Below the pieces are notes generated by a model that saw only the letters and a program-made list of their open reading frames with translations, did not search any database and was not told the DNA's origin. A stretch of 64,000 nt of DNA from Mycobacterium sp. ENV421 (GTDB lineage: Bacteria; Actinomycetota; Actinomycetes; Mycobacteriales; Mycobacteriaceae), in NCBI RefSeq assembly GCF_002887815.1, contig NZ_PDHO01000001.1, positions 310,001 through 374,000 on the forward strand. The letters run 5' to 3'. Below, in pieces: positions 1 to 10,091 of the stretch. Within the stretch, counting starts at the first letter, position 1. Each line of letters begins with the position of its first letter. A program made the translations under genes and the position numbers.

Positions 1-623
1 TGTGGACCGGATCCCCGGCGCCGGCCGCCGCGGGCGAAGGCACCCACGGCACCAGCCACGGTGAGGACACCCACGCCGCTCCGCAGGCGTCCGCGTCCAG
101 CGCCGACACCCTGACCGCCCAGATCAAGACTGCCGATGGCACCCAGGTCGCCGCGGCGACCTTCGAGTTCCAGGACGGCTTCGCGACGGTCACTGTGCAG
201 ACCACCGGAACCGGCAAGCTGGCACCGGGCTTCCACGGCCTGCACCTGCACTCGTTCGCCAAGTGCGAGGCCAACTCCGTCGCCCCGACCGGCGGCGCGC
301 CCGGCGACTTCCTCTCCGCGGGTGGCCACTTCCAGGCCGGCGGCCACAGCGGGCATCCCGCCAGCGGTGACCTCGCCTCGCTGCAGGTGCGTGAGGACGG
401 TTCGGCAATGCTGGTGACCACCACCGACGCCTTCACCAAGCAGGATCTGCTGGGCGGCAACGGGACCGCGATCATCATCCACGCCGACGCCGACAACTTC
501 GCCAACATCCCGCCGGAGCGCTACCAGCAGATCCAGGGTGGCGCGCCCGGCCCGGATGAAGCCACGATGGCCACCGGCGACGCCGGCAAGCGGGTGGCGT
601 GCGGTGTCGTCGGCACCGGCTAG
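1..623 (+). CDS. sodC: Superoxide dismutase [Cu-Zn], 5' end outside window
   Basis: The reading frame is open from the window edge, so the signal peptide/lipoprotein N-terminus is missing. The visible part starts with a low-complexity, His/Ala-rich linker and then the Cu/Zn SOD fold. The copper ligand motif HGLHLH is present, followed by the zinc loop with [17 protein letters not shown] supplying His and Asp ligands, and a late IIIHADADN copper His. The enzyme dismutates superoxide outside the membrane. In M. tuberculosis SodC is a lipoprotein next to the same ligase gene (Rv0432-Rv0433). The end overlaps the next gene by 20 bases, suggesting co-transcription. Confidence 0.95.
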   Translation, partial: WTGSPAPAAAGEGTHGTSHGEDTHAAPQASASSADTLTAQIKTADGTQVAAATFEFQDGFATVTVQTTGTGKLAPGFHGLHLHSFAKCEANSVAPTGGAPGDFLSAGGHFQAGGHSGHPASGDLASLQVREDGSAMLVTTTDAFTKQDLLGGNGTAIIIHADADNFANIPPERYQQIQGGAPGPDEATMATGDAGKRVACGVVGTG

Positions 624-1752
624 AACACCTTCGGAGAAGCCCGGCCGCATCGACTTCGCCGGGTCGCCCCGGCCGACGCTCGGCGTCGAGTGGGAGTTCG
701 CGCTGATCGATGCGGCCACCCGCGACCTCAGTAACGAGGCGGCCGAGGTGATCGCCGATGTCGGTGAGAGCCCGCACGTCCATAAAGAGTTGCTGCGCAA
801 CACCATCGAGGTCGTCACGGGCGTCTGTGACACCGTCGACGAGGCGATGGTCGATCTCAAGGGCACCCTGCGCAGCGCGCGCGAGATCGTGCACGGACGC
901 GGCATGGAGCTGTTCTGCGCAGGCACCCATCCGTTCGCGTCGTGGTCGACGCAGAAACTCACTGACGCGCCGCGCTACGCCGAGCTGATCAAGCGGACCC
1001 AGTGGTGGGGACGGCAGATGCTCATCTGGGGTGTGCACGTTCACATCGGGGTGTCGTCGGCGCACAAGGTAATGCCGATCATCTCCTCACTGCTCAACCA
1101 GTATCCGCATCTGCTGGCGTTGTCGGCCTCCTCACCGTTCTGGGCCGGCGAAGACACCGGTTACGCCAGCAACCGGGCGATGATGTTCCAGCAGTTGCCG
1201 ACCGCGGGCCTGCCGTTCCAATTCCAGACCTGGCGGCAGTTCGAGCGGTTCGTGCACGACCAGAAGAAGACCGGCATCATCGACCACATCAACGAAGTGC
1301 GTTGGGACATCAGGCCGTCGCCGCATCTGGGCACCATCGAGGTGCGGGTCTTCGACGGGGTGTCCAATCTGCGAGAGCTCGCGGCACTGGTGGCGCTGAC
1401 GCACTGCCTGGTGGTCGACCTCGACCGTCGACTGGAAGCCGGTGAACAGCTGCCGGTGATGCCGCCGTGGCACGTGCAGGAGAACAAATGGCGCGCCGCC
1501 CGGTACGGTCTGGACGCCATCATCATCCTCGACGCGGACAGCAATGAACGACTGGTCACCGAGGACCTCGACGATCTGCTGACCCGGCTGCAGCCGGTGG
1601 CCGAATCACTGCACTGCGCAGACGAATTGGCAGCGGTCGCCGACATCCCCCGGCGTGGCGCGTCCTATCAGCGCCAGCACCGGGTGGCCGAGGACAGCGG
1701 CGGTGATCTGCTCGCGGTGGTTGACTCGTTGGTCGGGGAGCTGGATATCTAG
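604..1752 (+). CDS. YbdK-type glutamate-cysteine ligase family (carboxylate-amine ligase)
   Basis: The 382-residue product matches the YbdK/GCS2 family and closely resembles my recollection of M. tuberculosis Rv0433. Conserved segments are [11 protein letters not shown] near the start (acidic metal/substrate site), [39 protein letters not shown] and [15 protein letters not shown]. The family joins an amino acid amine to the gamma-carboxylate of glutamate using ATP. Mycobacteria use mycothiol rather than glutathione, so the natural substrate is uncertain. The start chosen is GTG at 604, inside the end of sodC, because no start codon lies between it and the conserved [17 protein letters not shown] block. 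Upstream codons in this frame do not look coding. Confidence 0.9.
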   Translation: MSSAPARTPSEKPGRIDFAGSPRPTLGVEWEFALIDAATRDLSNEAAEVIADVGESPHVHKELLRNTIEVVTGVCDTVDEAMVDLKGTLRSAREIVHGRGMELFCAGTHPFASWSTQKLTDAPRYAELIKRTQWWGRQMLIWGVHVHIGVSSAHKVMPIISSLLNQYPHLLALSASSPFWAGEDTGYASNRAMMFQQLPTAGLPFQFQTWRQFERFVHDQKKTGIIDHINEVRWDIRPSPHLGTIEVRVFDGVSNLRELAALVALTHCLVVDLDRRLEAGEQLPVMPPWHVQENKWRAARYGLDAIIILDADSNERLVTEDLDDLLTRLQPVAESLHCADELAAVADIPRRGASYQRQHRVAEDSGGDLLAVVDSLVGELDI

Positions 1753-1820
1753 CCCGCGTCACGACGATGCGGGCCGCAAGCCCGAGGAGGAGTGGTGCAA
1801 TGGACCCGAGGGAGGCGCCC

Positions 1821-2156
1821 ATGAGGATTAGACGACTGGGACTCGCGGTGGTGGCGACGGCCGTCGTCCTGACCGGTGGCGGTTGCGCCAAACCGATCAC
1901 CGGCACCCCGGTGGCCACCCCCGGTGAGGCCGGCAAGGGGATGGTGCCCGCCGATCTGCTCACCACGACCTGCCGTGAGTTCCTGACCATGGACACCGTC
2001 ACCCGGCGCGAAGTGATCGTGGCGATCGGGAAGAGCGGAAATCAGCTGGTCTCGATGAACCCGCAACTGTGGGCGGGCGTGGCCAGCGCGCTGTGCGGAT
2101 TCGTCGATCCCTCCGCGCCGGTCAAGGATGTGGTCATGGGGCAGGGCATCCGGTAG
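1821..2156 (+). CDS. Small predicted lipoprotein, unknown function
   Basis: The product has a basic n-region (MRIRR), a hydrophobic stretch and a cysteine after LTGGG, followed by AKPITGTPVATPG. This is the usual look of mycobacterial lipoproteins, although Gly at -3 makes the lipobox weak. The mature part (about 90 residues) has two further cysteines (TTCREF and ALCGF) that could form a disulfide. An in-frame ATG at 1800 preceded by AGGAGG (1785-1790) is an equally possible start and would add seven residues. The gene sits between the ligase and the Lon-domain gene, separated by two bases from the latter, so all are probably one transcript. No enzymatic motif is visible. Confidence 0.75.
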   Translation: MRIRRLGLAVVATAVVLTGGGCAKPITGTPVATPGEAGKGMVPADLLTTTCREFLTMDTVTRREVIVAIGKSGNQLVSMNPQLWAGVASALCGFVDPSAPVKDVVMGQGIR

Positions 2157-2158
2157 CC

Positions 2159-2806
2159 ATGACCGCCCAGCCGATGTTCCCGCTGCAGTCGGCGCTGCTG
2201 CCCGGAGAACCATTGCCGCTGCGGATCTTCGAGCCGCGGTACTCGCAGCTGGTGCGGGACTGCCTGGAGATGACCGATCCCGCGTTCGGGGTCGTGCTGA
2301 TCACCCGCGGCCTCGAGGTCGGTGGCGGCGATGTCCGCGGCGACGTCGGGGCGCTGGCCCGCATCACCGAATACGCCGACCACGGGATGGGCCAATACCA
2401 ATTGGGCACCGTCATCGGTGAACGGATCCGGGTACGCGAGTGGCTGGACGATGACCCCTACCCCCGCGCTGACATCGAACCCTGGCCCGACGAGCCGGGC
2501 CCACCGGTGACGCACGAACGCATCGGCGAGATCGTCGATGCGATGCTGGCACTGTTCGAACGGATCGTCAGCGCGCGGGGCGCGCGGCTGCGACCCGATG
2601 CGCTCGCGGTGGCGCCCGAGGTCGCCGACGACCCGTCCCGGCACATCTACGCACTCGCCTCGCGGGTGCCGATGGGGCAGGCCGACCGGTACGCGGTGCT
2701 GGCGGCGCCGACACTCGCCGAACGGGTCGACGTGCTGGCCGACGCGATCGAAACAGTCTCTGCCATGGTCGAATTCCAGATCGCCTCCGACGACACGGGG
2801 GAATAG
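2159..2806 (+). CDS. Lon N-terminal (substrate-binding) domain protein
   Basis: The 215-residue product begins MFPLQSALLPGEPLPLRIFEPRYS, the classic opening of the LON substrate-binding domain (compare PLR-FEPRY in Lon proteases). It has no AAA or protease domain, so it is a stand-alone Lon-domain protein like Rv0434 of M. tuberculosis, which holds the same position. Such proteins are presumed to bind protein substrates or partners, but the role is unknown. The start at 2159 is two bases after the lipoprotein stop. A longer upstream reading of the frame overlaps that gene and lacks family similarity. Confidence 0.9.
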   Translation: MTAQPMFPLQSALLPGEPLPLRIFEPRYSQLVRDCLEMTDPAFGVVLITRGLEVGGGDVRGDVGALARITEYADHGMGQYQLGTVIGERIRVREWLDDDPYPRADIEPWPDEPGPPVTHERIGEIVDAMLALFERIVSARGARLRPDALAVAPEVADDPSRHIYALASRVPMGQADRYAVLAAPTLAERVDVLADAIETVSAMVEFQIASDDTGE

Positions 2807-2873
2807 CCGCGCCAGTTTCCTCCCGGACCGAGTCCGCCGTCAGACTGTCGGGGCGGGGTGACACCCTTGGTGC

Positions 2874-3386
2874 ATGACATCGATGGAACGGCCGATGCCG
2901 CCGCTGAATGCCGATGAGCGCACCACACTGGAGAGTTGGCTGGACTTCTACCGCGTGACCCTGGCCACCAAATGCGAAGGACTCGAGGACGACCGGTTGC
3001 GCCTTGCGTCGGTGCCGCCGTCGCCGTTGACGTTGCTGGGTTTGCTTCAGCATGCCGCGGAGGTGGAGCGGAATTGGTTCCGGCGCGTCCTCGCCGGCGA
3101 GAACGTGCCGCCGATTTTCGGTCCAGCCGATCAACCCGAAGGCCACGACGGTGGGTTCGCGGTGACGGCGGAGTCGTCATATCGCGCCGCCATGGGGATC
3201 TGGCAGGACGAGGTCAGGCACGCGCGCGCGAACTGTGCGGCGCGGGCACTCGATGACACCAGCCCCTTCATGGGCGGGGAGGTTAGTCTGCGCTGGATCT
3301 ACACCCACATGGTCACCGAGTACGCCCGCCATTGCGGGCACGCCGACCTGATCCGTGAATGCATCGACGGGGCGGCCGGGGTCTGA
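2874..3386 (+). CDS. DinB-like DUF664 family protein
   Basis: The 170-residue product has the four-helix DinB/DUF664 pattern. An early [18 protein letters not shown] helix is followed by [20 protein letters not shown], where the His is a typical metal ligand. Later comes [22 protein letters not shown] with two more candidate His ligands. The family is thought to bind a divalent metal and often a low-molecular-weight thiol such as mycothiol for conjugation or isomerisation, but this member's substrate is unknown. It lies 67 bases after the Lon-domain gene and points toward the convergent methyltransferase. Confidence 0.85.
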   Translation: MTSMERPMPPLNADERTTLESWLDFYRVTLATKCEGLEDDRLRLASVPPSPLTLLGLLQHAAEVERNWFRRVLAGENVPPIFGPADQPEGHDGGFAVTAESSYRAAMGIWQDEVRHARANCAARALDDTSPFMGGEVSLRWIYTHMVTEYARHCGHADLIRECIDGAAGV

Positions 3387-3410
3387 AACCTGTTGGCCAA
3401 CTTCTCCGCG

Positions 3411-3469
3411 CCGACTCTGCGGTGAGCGCGTGATTCACCAGCGCGCGGTAGCGCTGAACGCAGAATCGG
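3411..3469. repeat. Intergenic palindromic (REP-like) element
   Basis: Between two convergent genes, CCGACTCTGCG (3411-3421) faces CGCAGAATCGG (3459-3469), pairing at 10 of 11 positions. Pairing continues imperfectly inward through GAGCGCG and AGCGCT. There is no U-tract, so it is not a canonical terminator, though it could act as one or be a dispersed palindromic repeat. Confidence 0.5.
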
Positions 3470-3485
3470 TGCCCGGAGCGCAGGC

Positions 3486-4424
3486 TCAGAGCTTGTGGGC
3501 GTCCAGTAGGACGGTATCGGGAACCGGGTCCTCGAGACCGTCTGGTGCGGGCCGCTTGTAGTGCGCCATCAGGTCGACAGCCGAGGTCGCGGTGACCTCC
3601 CAGCCGCGCTCGGTCAGCCACTTCTCGACATCGGTGCGCGCCTCCATGTACCAGAGCCGGGTGACGTCGGGCTGGGACATGCGCGATCCCGCTTCGCTTC
3701 TCGCTGACCCCGCACCACCGGCCTGGGCCGCGGCCCGGCGGGCCTGCGCCATCCGCTCATGCCGGCGAGCCAGCTGTTCGGCGGAGTAGAACGTCTCGCC
3801 GAACGCCTCCACCGACAGTCTGCTGCCGGCTGCGCTGAGCTGGTCGATCTGCTCGAAGAGCGCGTCCTGCGCGGCGGCGGGCAGGTAGGGCAGCAACCCC
3901 TCGGCCGACCATGCTGTCGGGCGTGATGGGTCGAAACCGTTCTCGCGCAGTGCCGTTGGCCAGTCATGACGCAGGTCGACGGCCACCGCGGCATACCCGG
4001 CACCGGGCTTTGCCTGATGCTCGGCCAGCACCCGCTCCTTGAATTCGAGCACCTTCGGCTGGTCGATCTCGTAGACCGTCGTGCCGCTGATCCACGGCAG
4101 CCGCCAGGCGCGGGTGTCGAGGCCGGCAGCCAGGATCACCGCCTGATCCAGTCCGTTGGCACCGGCCGTGGTGAAGAACTCATCGAAGAACTTCGTGCGC
4201 GAGGCGATGTAGGCGGCCATGGCCTGCGCCCGCACCGGGTCTTCGTCGAGAAACGGTGAACGCCAACCTGCCTCGACCGCGGCCTCGACGAAGAAGTGGG
4301 CATACGGGTCGAGGTACAGCGGACATTCGGCGCCGGTCTCCGTCGCCCGTGCACGGGCCACGCTCAGCGCGGTGGCGCCGACCCCTTCGGTGATATCCCA
4401 GGTGTCATCGTCTGTTCGGCTCAC
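3486..4424 (-). CDS. Putative SAM-dependent methyltransferase (TIGR00027/LCMT-like)
   Basis: The 312-residue product starts MSRTDDDTWDITEGVGATAL, the opening typical of the large mycobacterial family of putative S-adenosylmethionine-dependent methyltransferases. The signature AVILAAGLDTRAWRLPW (glycine-rich AdoMet loop) and VYEIDQPKVLEFK (acidic residue contacting the ribose) follow. Near the C-terminus, WLTERGWEVTA is also family-typical. The substrate is unknown, and mycobacteria carry many paralogues. The start is GTG at 4424, which gives the family's usual length. It is transcribed away from ctpF's stop with a 100-base spacer. Confidence 0.9.
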   Translation of the reverse strand: MSRTDDDTWDITEGVGATALSVARARATETGAECPLYLDPYAHFFVEAAVEAGWRSPFLDEDPVRAQAMAAYIASRTKFFDEFFTTAGANGLDQAVILAAGLDTRAWRLPWISGTTVYEIDQPKVLEFKERVLAEHQAKPGAGYAAVAVDLRHDWPTALRENGFDPSRPTAWSAEGLLPYLPAAAQDALFEQIDQLSAAGSRLSVEAFGETFYSAEQLARRHERMAQARRAAAQAGGAGSARSEAGSRMSQPDVTRLWYMEARTDVEKWLTERGWEVTATSAVDLMAHYKRPAPDGLEDPVPDTVLLDAHKL

Positions 4425-4524
4425 GGATTGGGTTTCGCTCTCTCGTTGTCGTCACGGACGCTCTGCCCACGGACCTCAGTCTTGGGTGTGTCGTTCGCTG
4501 AGCTCGAGACTAGTGCGGTCAGCT

Positions 4525-7245
4525 CTACTCCGGGGCCGCATCCCGCGGTCGGCGCAGTCGCTTGTCGATGGAGGTAACGATGCTCGTGACGACAGCGACG
4601 CCGAGGATCCGTAGCCACGCCGGCGCGTCGATGGGTGCGGTGCCGAACATGGTGTTCATGGCGGGCAGGTAGGTGATAGCGAACTGACCGGCGGCTTGTG
4701 CCGCTACGCCGAGAATGACCCAGGGGTTGCTGAAGATGCCGATCCGCCAGGCCGAATAGGACGTCGATCGGCAACTGAACAGGTAGAACACCTCGATCAC
4801 GACGAAAAGGTTCAACGCCACGGTCCGGGCTTCGGCCAGACTGGCGCCCCGACTGAGCTCCCATTCGAACAGCCACCATGCACTGGCGACCATCATCGTC
4901 GATACCAGCAGGATCCGCATCACCAGACCACGCGTCAACAGCGGCTGCCGGGGGTCGCGGGGCGGGCGGGTCATGATGCCGTCTTCTTTAGCTTCAAATG
5001 CGAGCATGAGGCCGAGCGCCACTGCCGTGGTCATGTTGATCCACAGAATCTGCGTGGGCAAGATCGGCAGCGCGGTGCCGAACGCTATGGCGGCGAGGAT
5101 CACCAGGCCCTCACCGATGTTGGTCGGAAGGGTCCAGGTGATGAATTTGGTGAGGTTGTCGAATACCCCCCGGCCTTCCTCAACGGCAGCCTCGATTGTG
5201 GCGAAATCGTCGTCCGTGAGCACCATGTCGGCCGCGTCCTTGGCGACTTCGGTACCGCCGAGGCCCATCGCGACGCCAATGTTGGCCTGCCGCAACGCGG
5301 GTGCGTCGTTGACGCCGTCGCCCGTCATCGCCACGACGTGCCCCCTGGCCTGTAGTGCCTCCACCAGCCGCAGCTTCTGTTCGGGTGAGACCCGGGCGAA
5401 TACGGTGGCCTCGGCCACTGCTTCCTGGAGTTCTTCGGAGTCCAGCGCAGCCAGGTCGGCGCCGGCGAGCACCGCGCCTCGGTGGTTTTGACTGTCGTCG
5501 AGCAGTCCAACTTTGGCGGCGATCGAGGATGCGGTGGCTGCGTGATCGCCGGTGATCATCTTGACTTGGACACCCGCGTTATGGCACGCGGCCACAGCTG
5601 AGGACGCCGCCGCCCGCGGCGGATCGAGCATGGCCTGTAACCCGGTGAACGTCAGCGAGCCGGGCAACGCTTCCTCCCCGAAATCGTCGGGACCACTGGC
5701 GGCGCGGACTGCGGTGGCGAGCACGCGAAGACCTTGTGAGCTCAGCAATTCAGCCGTTCGTAGAACCTCTGAGCGGTCCACGGGCCGAGTCGTGCCGTCT
5801 GCGTTCATCTGCGAGGTGCACAGTCGCAGGACACGCTCGACGGCTCCCTTGGCGAGCACGACATGGTCGTCTTCGCCGTCTCGATGGAGGGTAGCCATGT
5901 ACTGGCGTTCCGAGCTGAATGGGATGACATCCAGTCGGGGCAGCGCGGCGGCGAGTGTGGCCCTGTCCAGACCGGCTTTGGCGGCGACAGCCAACATCGC
6001 ACCCTCGGTCGGGTCACCGACAACGTCCCACCGTCCACCGTCGCTGATCAAGGCGGCATCGTTGCAGCAAGCACCCGCCAACAACGACCAGCGAAATGCC
6101 TTGTCGGACTCCACCTCCACCGGGGCTCCATAGACATCGCGAAGGGAACCTTGTGGTGCGTACCCCGTTCCGGTCGCCTCGACGCGACCGTTTGGTGTCC
6201 AGATCACCTGAACCGTCATCTGGTTCTCGGTGAGGGTGCCGGTCTTGTCAGTGCAGATGACTGTCGTGCTGCCCAGCGTTTCCACTGCCGGTAGGCGTCG
6301 GATGACAGCGCGGCGCTTGGCCATTCGCGCGACGCCGATCGCCAGAGTGATCGTGACGGCTGCCGGCAATCCCTCGGGTATGGCTCCGACCGCAAGCGCG
6401 GTCGCCGCGGTGAACGTCTCGACCGCGCCCTGATGGCGCAGCAGACCCATACCGAAAGTCACTGCAGCCAGGCCCAATATGCCGATAGTCAGGATCTTGC
6501 TGAACCGGGCGAGGTCGGCGGTCAACGGCGTGCTGAGATTGTCGGCGGCGCCGACGAGGCGATGGATTTGACCGACCTCGGTCTCAGCTCCCGTCGTGAC
6601 GACCACCCCGGCGCCGCTGCCCGCTACCACCAGGGTGCCGGAATAGGCCATGTTGCGTCGGTCGGCCACCGGCGCGGCGTCCGGCACGACGAGCTCGTCC
6701 TTATGGACAGGTGCCGACTCCCCCGTCAATGCAGACTCGTTGATCCTCAACTCGGTCGCTCGGAGCAGCCGAAGGTCGGCGGGGACCTTGTCACCGGAGT
6801 CCAGCAGCACCAGATCTCCAGGAACCAGGCAGTCTGAGACGACGGTGTGCTCGTGGCCGTCGCGGACGACTTTGGCATTGGTGTGCACCATCGACCGCAG
6901 GCTCGCCAGTGCGGACTCCGCTTTCGATTCCTGGATGAATCCCACCACGGCGTTGATCGCGACGACGCCGAAGATGACTGCGGAGTCGATGAATTCGCCC
7001 AGCCCAGCAGTGATGATCCCGGCGACCAGCAAAACGTAGATCAGCGGATGGTGGAATTGCCGCAGCACACGGACGAGGAGCCCTGCCCCAGGCGAGGGCG
7101 GCAATGCGTTCGGTCCGAAAGTATCCAGTCGCCCTGCTGCCTCTGAATCCGACAACCCGCGATGCGGGTCAGTCTGCAGAAGCAGGACCACCTCGTGTTC
7201 GGCTAGGCCGTGATGCGCGGCGGCCGCTGACACTGTCAAGGCCAA
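4525..7245 (-). CDS. ctpF: P-type cation-transporting ATPase CtpF
   Basis: The 906-residue P2-type ATPase matches my recollection of M. tuberculosis CtpF (905 residues) along its length. It has an N-terminal cation ATPase domain ([10 protein letters not shown]), the actuator motif LTGES, the phosphorylation motif CDKTGTLTE, the ATP-binding MITGDH and hinge [10 protein letters not shown], and about ten membrane helices. The PEGLP segment in M4 is typical of Ca2+/other-cation pumps. It should export cations across the plasma membrane at ATP cost. The start is TTG at 7245, because a stop precedes it in frame and the N-terminus then aligns. In M. tuberculosis ctpF belongs to the DosR hypoxia regulon. 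I saw no convincing DosR box here. Confidence 0.93.
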   Translation of the reverse strand: MALTVSAAAAHHGLAEHEVVLLLQTDPHRGLSDSEAAGRLDTFGPNALPPSPGAGLLVRVLRQFHHPLIYVLLVAGIITAGLGEFIDSAVIFGVVAINAVVGFIQESKAESALASLRSMVHTNAKVVRDGHEHTVVSDCLVPGDLVLLDSGDKVPADLRLLRATELRINESALTGESAPVHKDELVVPDAAPVADRRNMAYSGTLVVAGSGAGVVVTTGAETEVGQIHRLVGAADNLSTPLTADLARFSKILTIGILGLAAVTFGMGLLRHQGAVETFTAATALAVGAIPEGLPAAVTITLAIGVARMAKRRAVIRRLPAVETLGSTTVICTDKTGTLTENQMTVQVIWTPNGRVEATGTGYAPQGSLRDVYGAPVEVESDKAFRWSLLAGACCNDAALISDGGRWDVVGDPTEGAMLAVAAKAGLDRATLAAALPRLDVIPFSSERQYMATLHRDGEDDHVVLAKGAVERVLRLCTSQMNADGTTRPVDRSEVLRTAELLSSQGLRVLATAVRAASGPDDFGEEALPGSLTFTGLQAMLDPPRAAASSAVAACHNAGVQVKMITGDHAATASSIAAKVGLLDDSQNHRGAVLAGADLAALDSEELQEAVAEATVFARVSPEQKLRLVEALQARGHVVAMTGDGVNDAPALRQANIGVAMGLGGTEVAKDAADMVLTDDDFATIEAAVEEGRGVFDNLTKFITWTLPTNIGEGLVILAAIAFGTALPILPTQILWINMTTAVALGLMLAFEAKEDGIMTRPPRDPRQPLLTRGLVMRILLVSTMMVASAWWLFEWELSRGASLAEARTVALNLFVVIEVFYLFSCRSTSYSAWRIGIFSNPWVILGVAAQAAGQFAITYLPAMNTMFGTAPIDAPAWLRILGVAVVTSIVTSIDKRLRRPRDAAPE

Positions 7246-7316
7246 GAGCTCCTTACTTCACAGCGGGTTTGTCAGCTGGTGGCTGTCCCACACTGTCGGA
7301 GTCGGGCCGGGGAGGG

Positions 7317-7679
7317 TCAGGGTCGAAAGTCATCCGGTGGCGGGACCTGCGTCCGTTTGTCCGCACGCATCTCGTCGACCGTCAGCCCGTCGCTGACCCG
7401 TTGCTCCCGGTAGGCCAGCTGCCCGACCCGTTGCGCGATCACCGGCGCGGTGATCAGGGTGAACATGGCGGTGAGCACCAGCATGCCGACATCGACGTTG
7501 CCGCGCAGCCGGATCGTCGCGCCCGCGAGGACCAGCAGCAGTCCCAGCACCTGCGGTTTGGTTGCGGCGTGCATGCGGGTCAGCGTGTCCGGGAAGCGCA
7601 GCACACCGATGGCCGCGGTCAGGGCCAGTGCGGATCCGGCCAGGACCAGCACGCCCGCCAGCAGGTTGAGGGAGTTCAT
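7317..7679 (-). CDS. mnhG: Cation/H+ antiporter subunit MnhG
   Basis: The 120-residue product has three hydrophobic segments and the MnhG signature GVLRFPDTLTRMHAATKPQ, followed by LGLLLVLAGA. MnhG is a small membrane subunit of the Mnh/Mrp complex that exchanges Na+ or other monovalent cations for protons. It is the last gene of the operon and overlaps mnhF by four bases (ATGA). The charged tail after residue 90 is presumably cytoplasmic. Confidence 0.92.
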   Translation of the reverse strand: MNSLNLLAGVLVLAGSALALTAAIGVLRFPDTLTRMHAATKPQVLGLLLVLAGATIRLRGNVDVGMLVLTAMFTLITAPVIAQRVGQLAYREQRVSDGLTVDEMRADKRTQVPPPDDFRP

Positions 7680-7951
7680 GACTCGTCCCGCCGCGCCACG
7701 TCAGGCACCCGGAACCGGGCCACGCTGACCGAGCCGACGAAGCTGATCAGGGCGAGAGCAGCCAGGCTGTAGGTGACGGTGGTGTCCAGGCTGAACGCCG
7801 CCCACGTGCCGACGCCGCACATCGTCACCGCCACCAGGGTGTCGACCGCGACCAGCCGGTCCAGTGTGCTGGGCCCCATCAACAGCCGGATCATCGTCAC
7901 CGCGGCCGCCGCGACCAGCATCACGCCCGAGAGCACCCACACGATCGTCAT
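7676..7951 (-). CDS. mnhF: Cation/H+ antiporter subunit MnhF
   Basis: The 91-residue product has three membrane helices and the family motif GPSTLDRLVAVDTLV in the loop after helix one, which identifies MnhF/MrpF. MrpF homologues are also implicated in efflux of bile salts in other bacteria. The ATG at 7951 gives the family length. A longer in-frame extension upstream only shadows mnhE. It overlaps both mnhE and mnhG by four bases, so translation is probably coupled. Confidence 0.92.
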   Translation of the reverse strand: MTIVWVLSGVMLVAAAAVTMIRLLMGPSTLDRLVAVDTLVAVTMCGVGTWAAFSLDTTVTYSLAALALISFVGSVSVARFRVPDVARRDES

Positions 7952-8493
7952 GACGGGATCTCCTCCTCGGCTTCGCTTGCCGCGGGACGCCATTCGGAAT
8001 CCCGCTCGAACGCGGCGACCAGCATCCGCTCCAGCTGGGTCAGTTGCCGGTAGAACCGCTGCACCGAGCGGGGGGAGCCCACGTCGAGCACGTGGACGTA
8101 CACCAGCCGTCGCGCCTGGTCGATCTCGAGCACGATCGTCCCCGGCGTCAGGTTCACGATATTGACCGCCAGGGCCAGCACCAGATCGGACTTGAGCGCC
8201 AGGTGGCCGCGCAGCACCGCGGACGGCGGTGGCTTGCCCGGCCGGATCGCCAGCCATGCCACCTGCACCGAGGACTGCGTCAGCCACCACGCGACATGAA
8301 GTGCCAGCCGCAGCAGCGACACGGGATGCAGCCGGCCCTGCACGGGAACCGACGGCAGCGGCAGCAGCAGGATTATCAGCAGCGCCACCGCCAGCCCCGA
8401 GAGCACGTTGGCCACCGACACGGTGCCCCACAGCAGCAACCACACCAGAATGAGCCACACCAGCGTCCAGACCCGAAGCGCCCAGATTCTCAT
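7948..8493 (-). CDS. mnhE: Cation/H+ antiporter subunit MnhE
   Basis: The 181-residue product has two to three N-terminal hydrophobic helices and the MnhE features VAWLAIRPG, NIVNLTPGTIVLEID and VYVHVLDV. MnhE is needed for assembly of the Mnh/Mrp complex. The ATG at 8493 overlaps the mnhD stop by four bases. The remainder of this open frame upstream is antisense-like composition without similarity. The acidic C-terminal tail (SEAEEEIPS) is presumably cytoplasmic. Confidence 0.92.
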   Translation of the reverse strand: MRIWALRVWTLVWLILVWLLLWGTVSVANVLSGLAVALLIILLLPLPSVPVQGRLHPVSLLRLALHVAWWLTQSSVQVAWLAIRPGKPPPSAVLRGHLALKSDLVLALAVNIVNLTPGTIVLEIDQARRLVYVHVLDVGSPRSVQRFYRQLTQLERMLVAAFERDSEWRPAASEAEEEIPS

Positions 8494-10091
8494 CGGTGGC
8501 TCCCCAGCACCGCGGTGATGTACTGGCCGCGGTCGAGCACCTCGTCGGCCGCGCGATCGGTGTAGCCGAGGATGGGCCCCGCCGCGACGGTCAACACCAG
8601 CCCGACGGCGATCAAAGCCATTGTGGGGACCAGCATTCCGGCCGGCATCCGGCCGACGTCGCCCCGGTCGTCGAACGCGACGTCTTGCGCGTAGTCGTCG
8701 AGCAGAACCGACGGCGCGGAGTCGGCCAGCGCGCCTTCCGGTGCGTCGACCCGCGCCCGCCAGAACGCCTTGGTCCATACCCGGGCCACCACGTACAGCG
8801 TCAGCAGGCTGGTCATCACCGACCCGGCGACCAGCAGCCAGGCCAACACCGAACCGCTGGCGGTTCCGGCCTCGAGCAGCGCAACCTTGCCGATGAAGCC
8901 CGAAAACGGCGGGATACCACCGAGATTGAGTGCCGGCACCACAAACACGAATGCCAGCAGCGGGCTGGCTGCGGCGAGCCCGCCGAGGCGGCGCAACGTC
9001 GACGCCCCGGCCTGCCGCTCGATCAATCCGACGACCAGGAACAGGGTGGTCTGCACGATGATGTGGTGGGCGACGTAGTAGATCGCCCCCGACATGCCCA
9101 GCCTGCTGGACAGCGCGATGCCGAACACCATGTAGCCGATGTGACTGATGAGGGTGAACGACAGCAGTCGTTTGATGTCGCTCTGCGCGATCGCGCCGAG
9201 GATGCCGACGAGCATGGTCAGCAGTGCCGCGACCAGCAGCACGTTGTCCAGCCGCCCGGCGGGGAACAGCAGCGAGTGCGCCCGGATGATCGCGTAGACA
9301 CCGACTTTGGTCAGCAAGCCGGCGAACACCGCGGTGACCGGGGCCGGCGCGGTCGGATAGGAATCCGGCAGCCACGCCGACAGCGGGAAGACCGCCGCCT
9401 TGATGCCGAACGCGACCAGCAGTACCGCGAAGATGGCGCTGCGAGTGCCGGTGGTGACGTCCTGCAGCCGCAGCGACAGCTCCGCCATGTTCAGCGTTCC
9501 GGTCGTTGCGTAGATCAGTGCCAATCCGATCAGGAAGATCAGCGACGACACCATCGACACCATCACGTAGGAGATGCCGGCGCGGACCCGTTCCTTGCTC
9601 GCTCCGATGGTCAGCAGCACGAAGCTCGCCGACAGCAGCACCTCGAAACCGACGTACAGGTTGAACAGGTCACCGGCCAGGAACGCCGTGCACACGCCGG
9701 CCGACAGCACCAGATACGTGGGCAGGAAGATCGACACCGGTTGGCGCTCGTCGCCGTCCCGGATGCCCTGCCCGATGGCGTAGAACACCACGGCCAGCAG
9801 CACGATCGCCGACACCACCAGCATCAGCGCCGAAAGGCGGTCCGCCACCAGCGTGATGCCCAGCGGCCCGAGTCCCGCGTCGGTAGGGCCCCACCCGCCG
9901 ACATGCAAAGCCTGGGTGCCGTCGCGGTCGGTCAAGTAGAGCAGCACCGCGCAGACCGCCAGCACGCCGCTCAGCGCGAACAGGGCGATCAGCCGCTGCA
10001 GCCGCGGCCTGCGCCCGGCGACGAGCGTCAGTGCGGCCGCGATCAATGGGATCAGCACCGGCAGCGGCATCAACACACCCGTGGCTGTCAT
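8490..10091 (-). CDS. mnhD: Cation/H+ antiporter subunit MnhD
   Basis: The 533-residue polytopic protein belongs to the proton-translocating NADH dehydrogenase (NuoM/N)-like antiporter family. It has FLAGDLFNLYVGFEVLLSAS with the conserved glutamate, FPLSAWLPDSYPTAP (the lysine/His antiporter region), SDIKRLLSFTLISHIGYM and NLGGIPPFSGFIGK. It forms one of the two ion-conducting modules of the Mnh complex. It lies between mnhC and mnhE with four-base overlaps on both sides. Confidence 0.95.
   Translation of the reverse strand: MTATGVLMPLPVLIPLIAAALTLVAGRRPRLQRLIALFALSGVLAVCAVLLYLTDRDGTQALHVGGWGPTDAGLGPLGITLVADRLSALMLVVSAIVLLAVVFYAIGQGIRDGDERQPVSIFLPTYLVLSAGVCTAFLAGDLFNLYVGFEVLLSASFVLLTIGASKERVRAGISYVMVSMVSSLIFLIGLALIYATTGTLNMAELSLRLQDVTTGTRSAIFAVLLVAFGIKAAVFPLSAWLPDSYPTAPAPVTAVFAGLLTKVGVYAIIRAHSLLFPAGRLDNVLLVAALLTMLVGILGAIAQSDIKRLLSFTLISHIGYMVFGIALSSRLGMSGAIYYVAHHIIVQTTLFLVVGLIERQAGASTLRRLGGLAAASPLLAFVFVVPALNLGGIPPFSGFIGKVALLEAGTASGSVLAWLLVAGSVMTSLLTLYVVARVWTKAFWRARVDAPEGALADSAPSVLLDDYAQDVAFDDRGDVGRMPAGMLVPTMALIAVGLVLTVAAGPILGYTDRAADEVLDRGQYITAVLGSHR

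Noticed and set aside
7246..7340. Possible DosR box upstream of ctpF (GGGTCGAAAGTCATCC near 7314)
   Set aside because: Only about half the consensus TTSGGGACTWWAGTCCCSAA positions match, and it lies over the mnhG stop codon.
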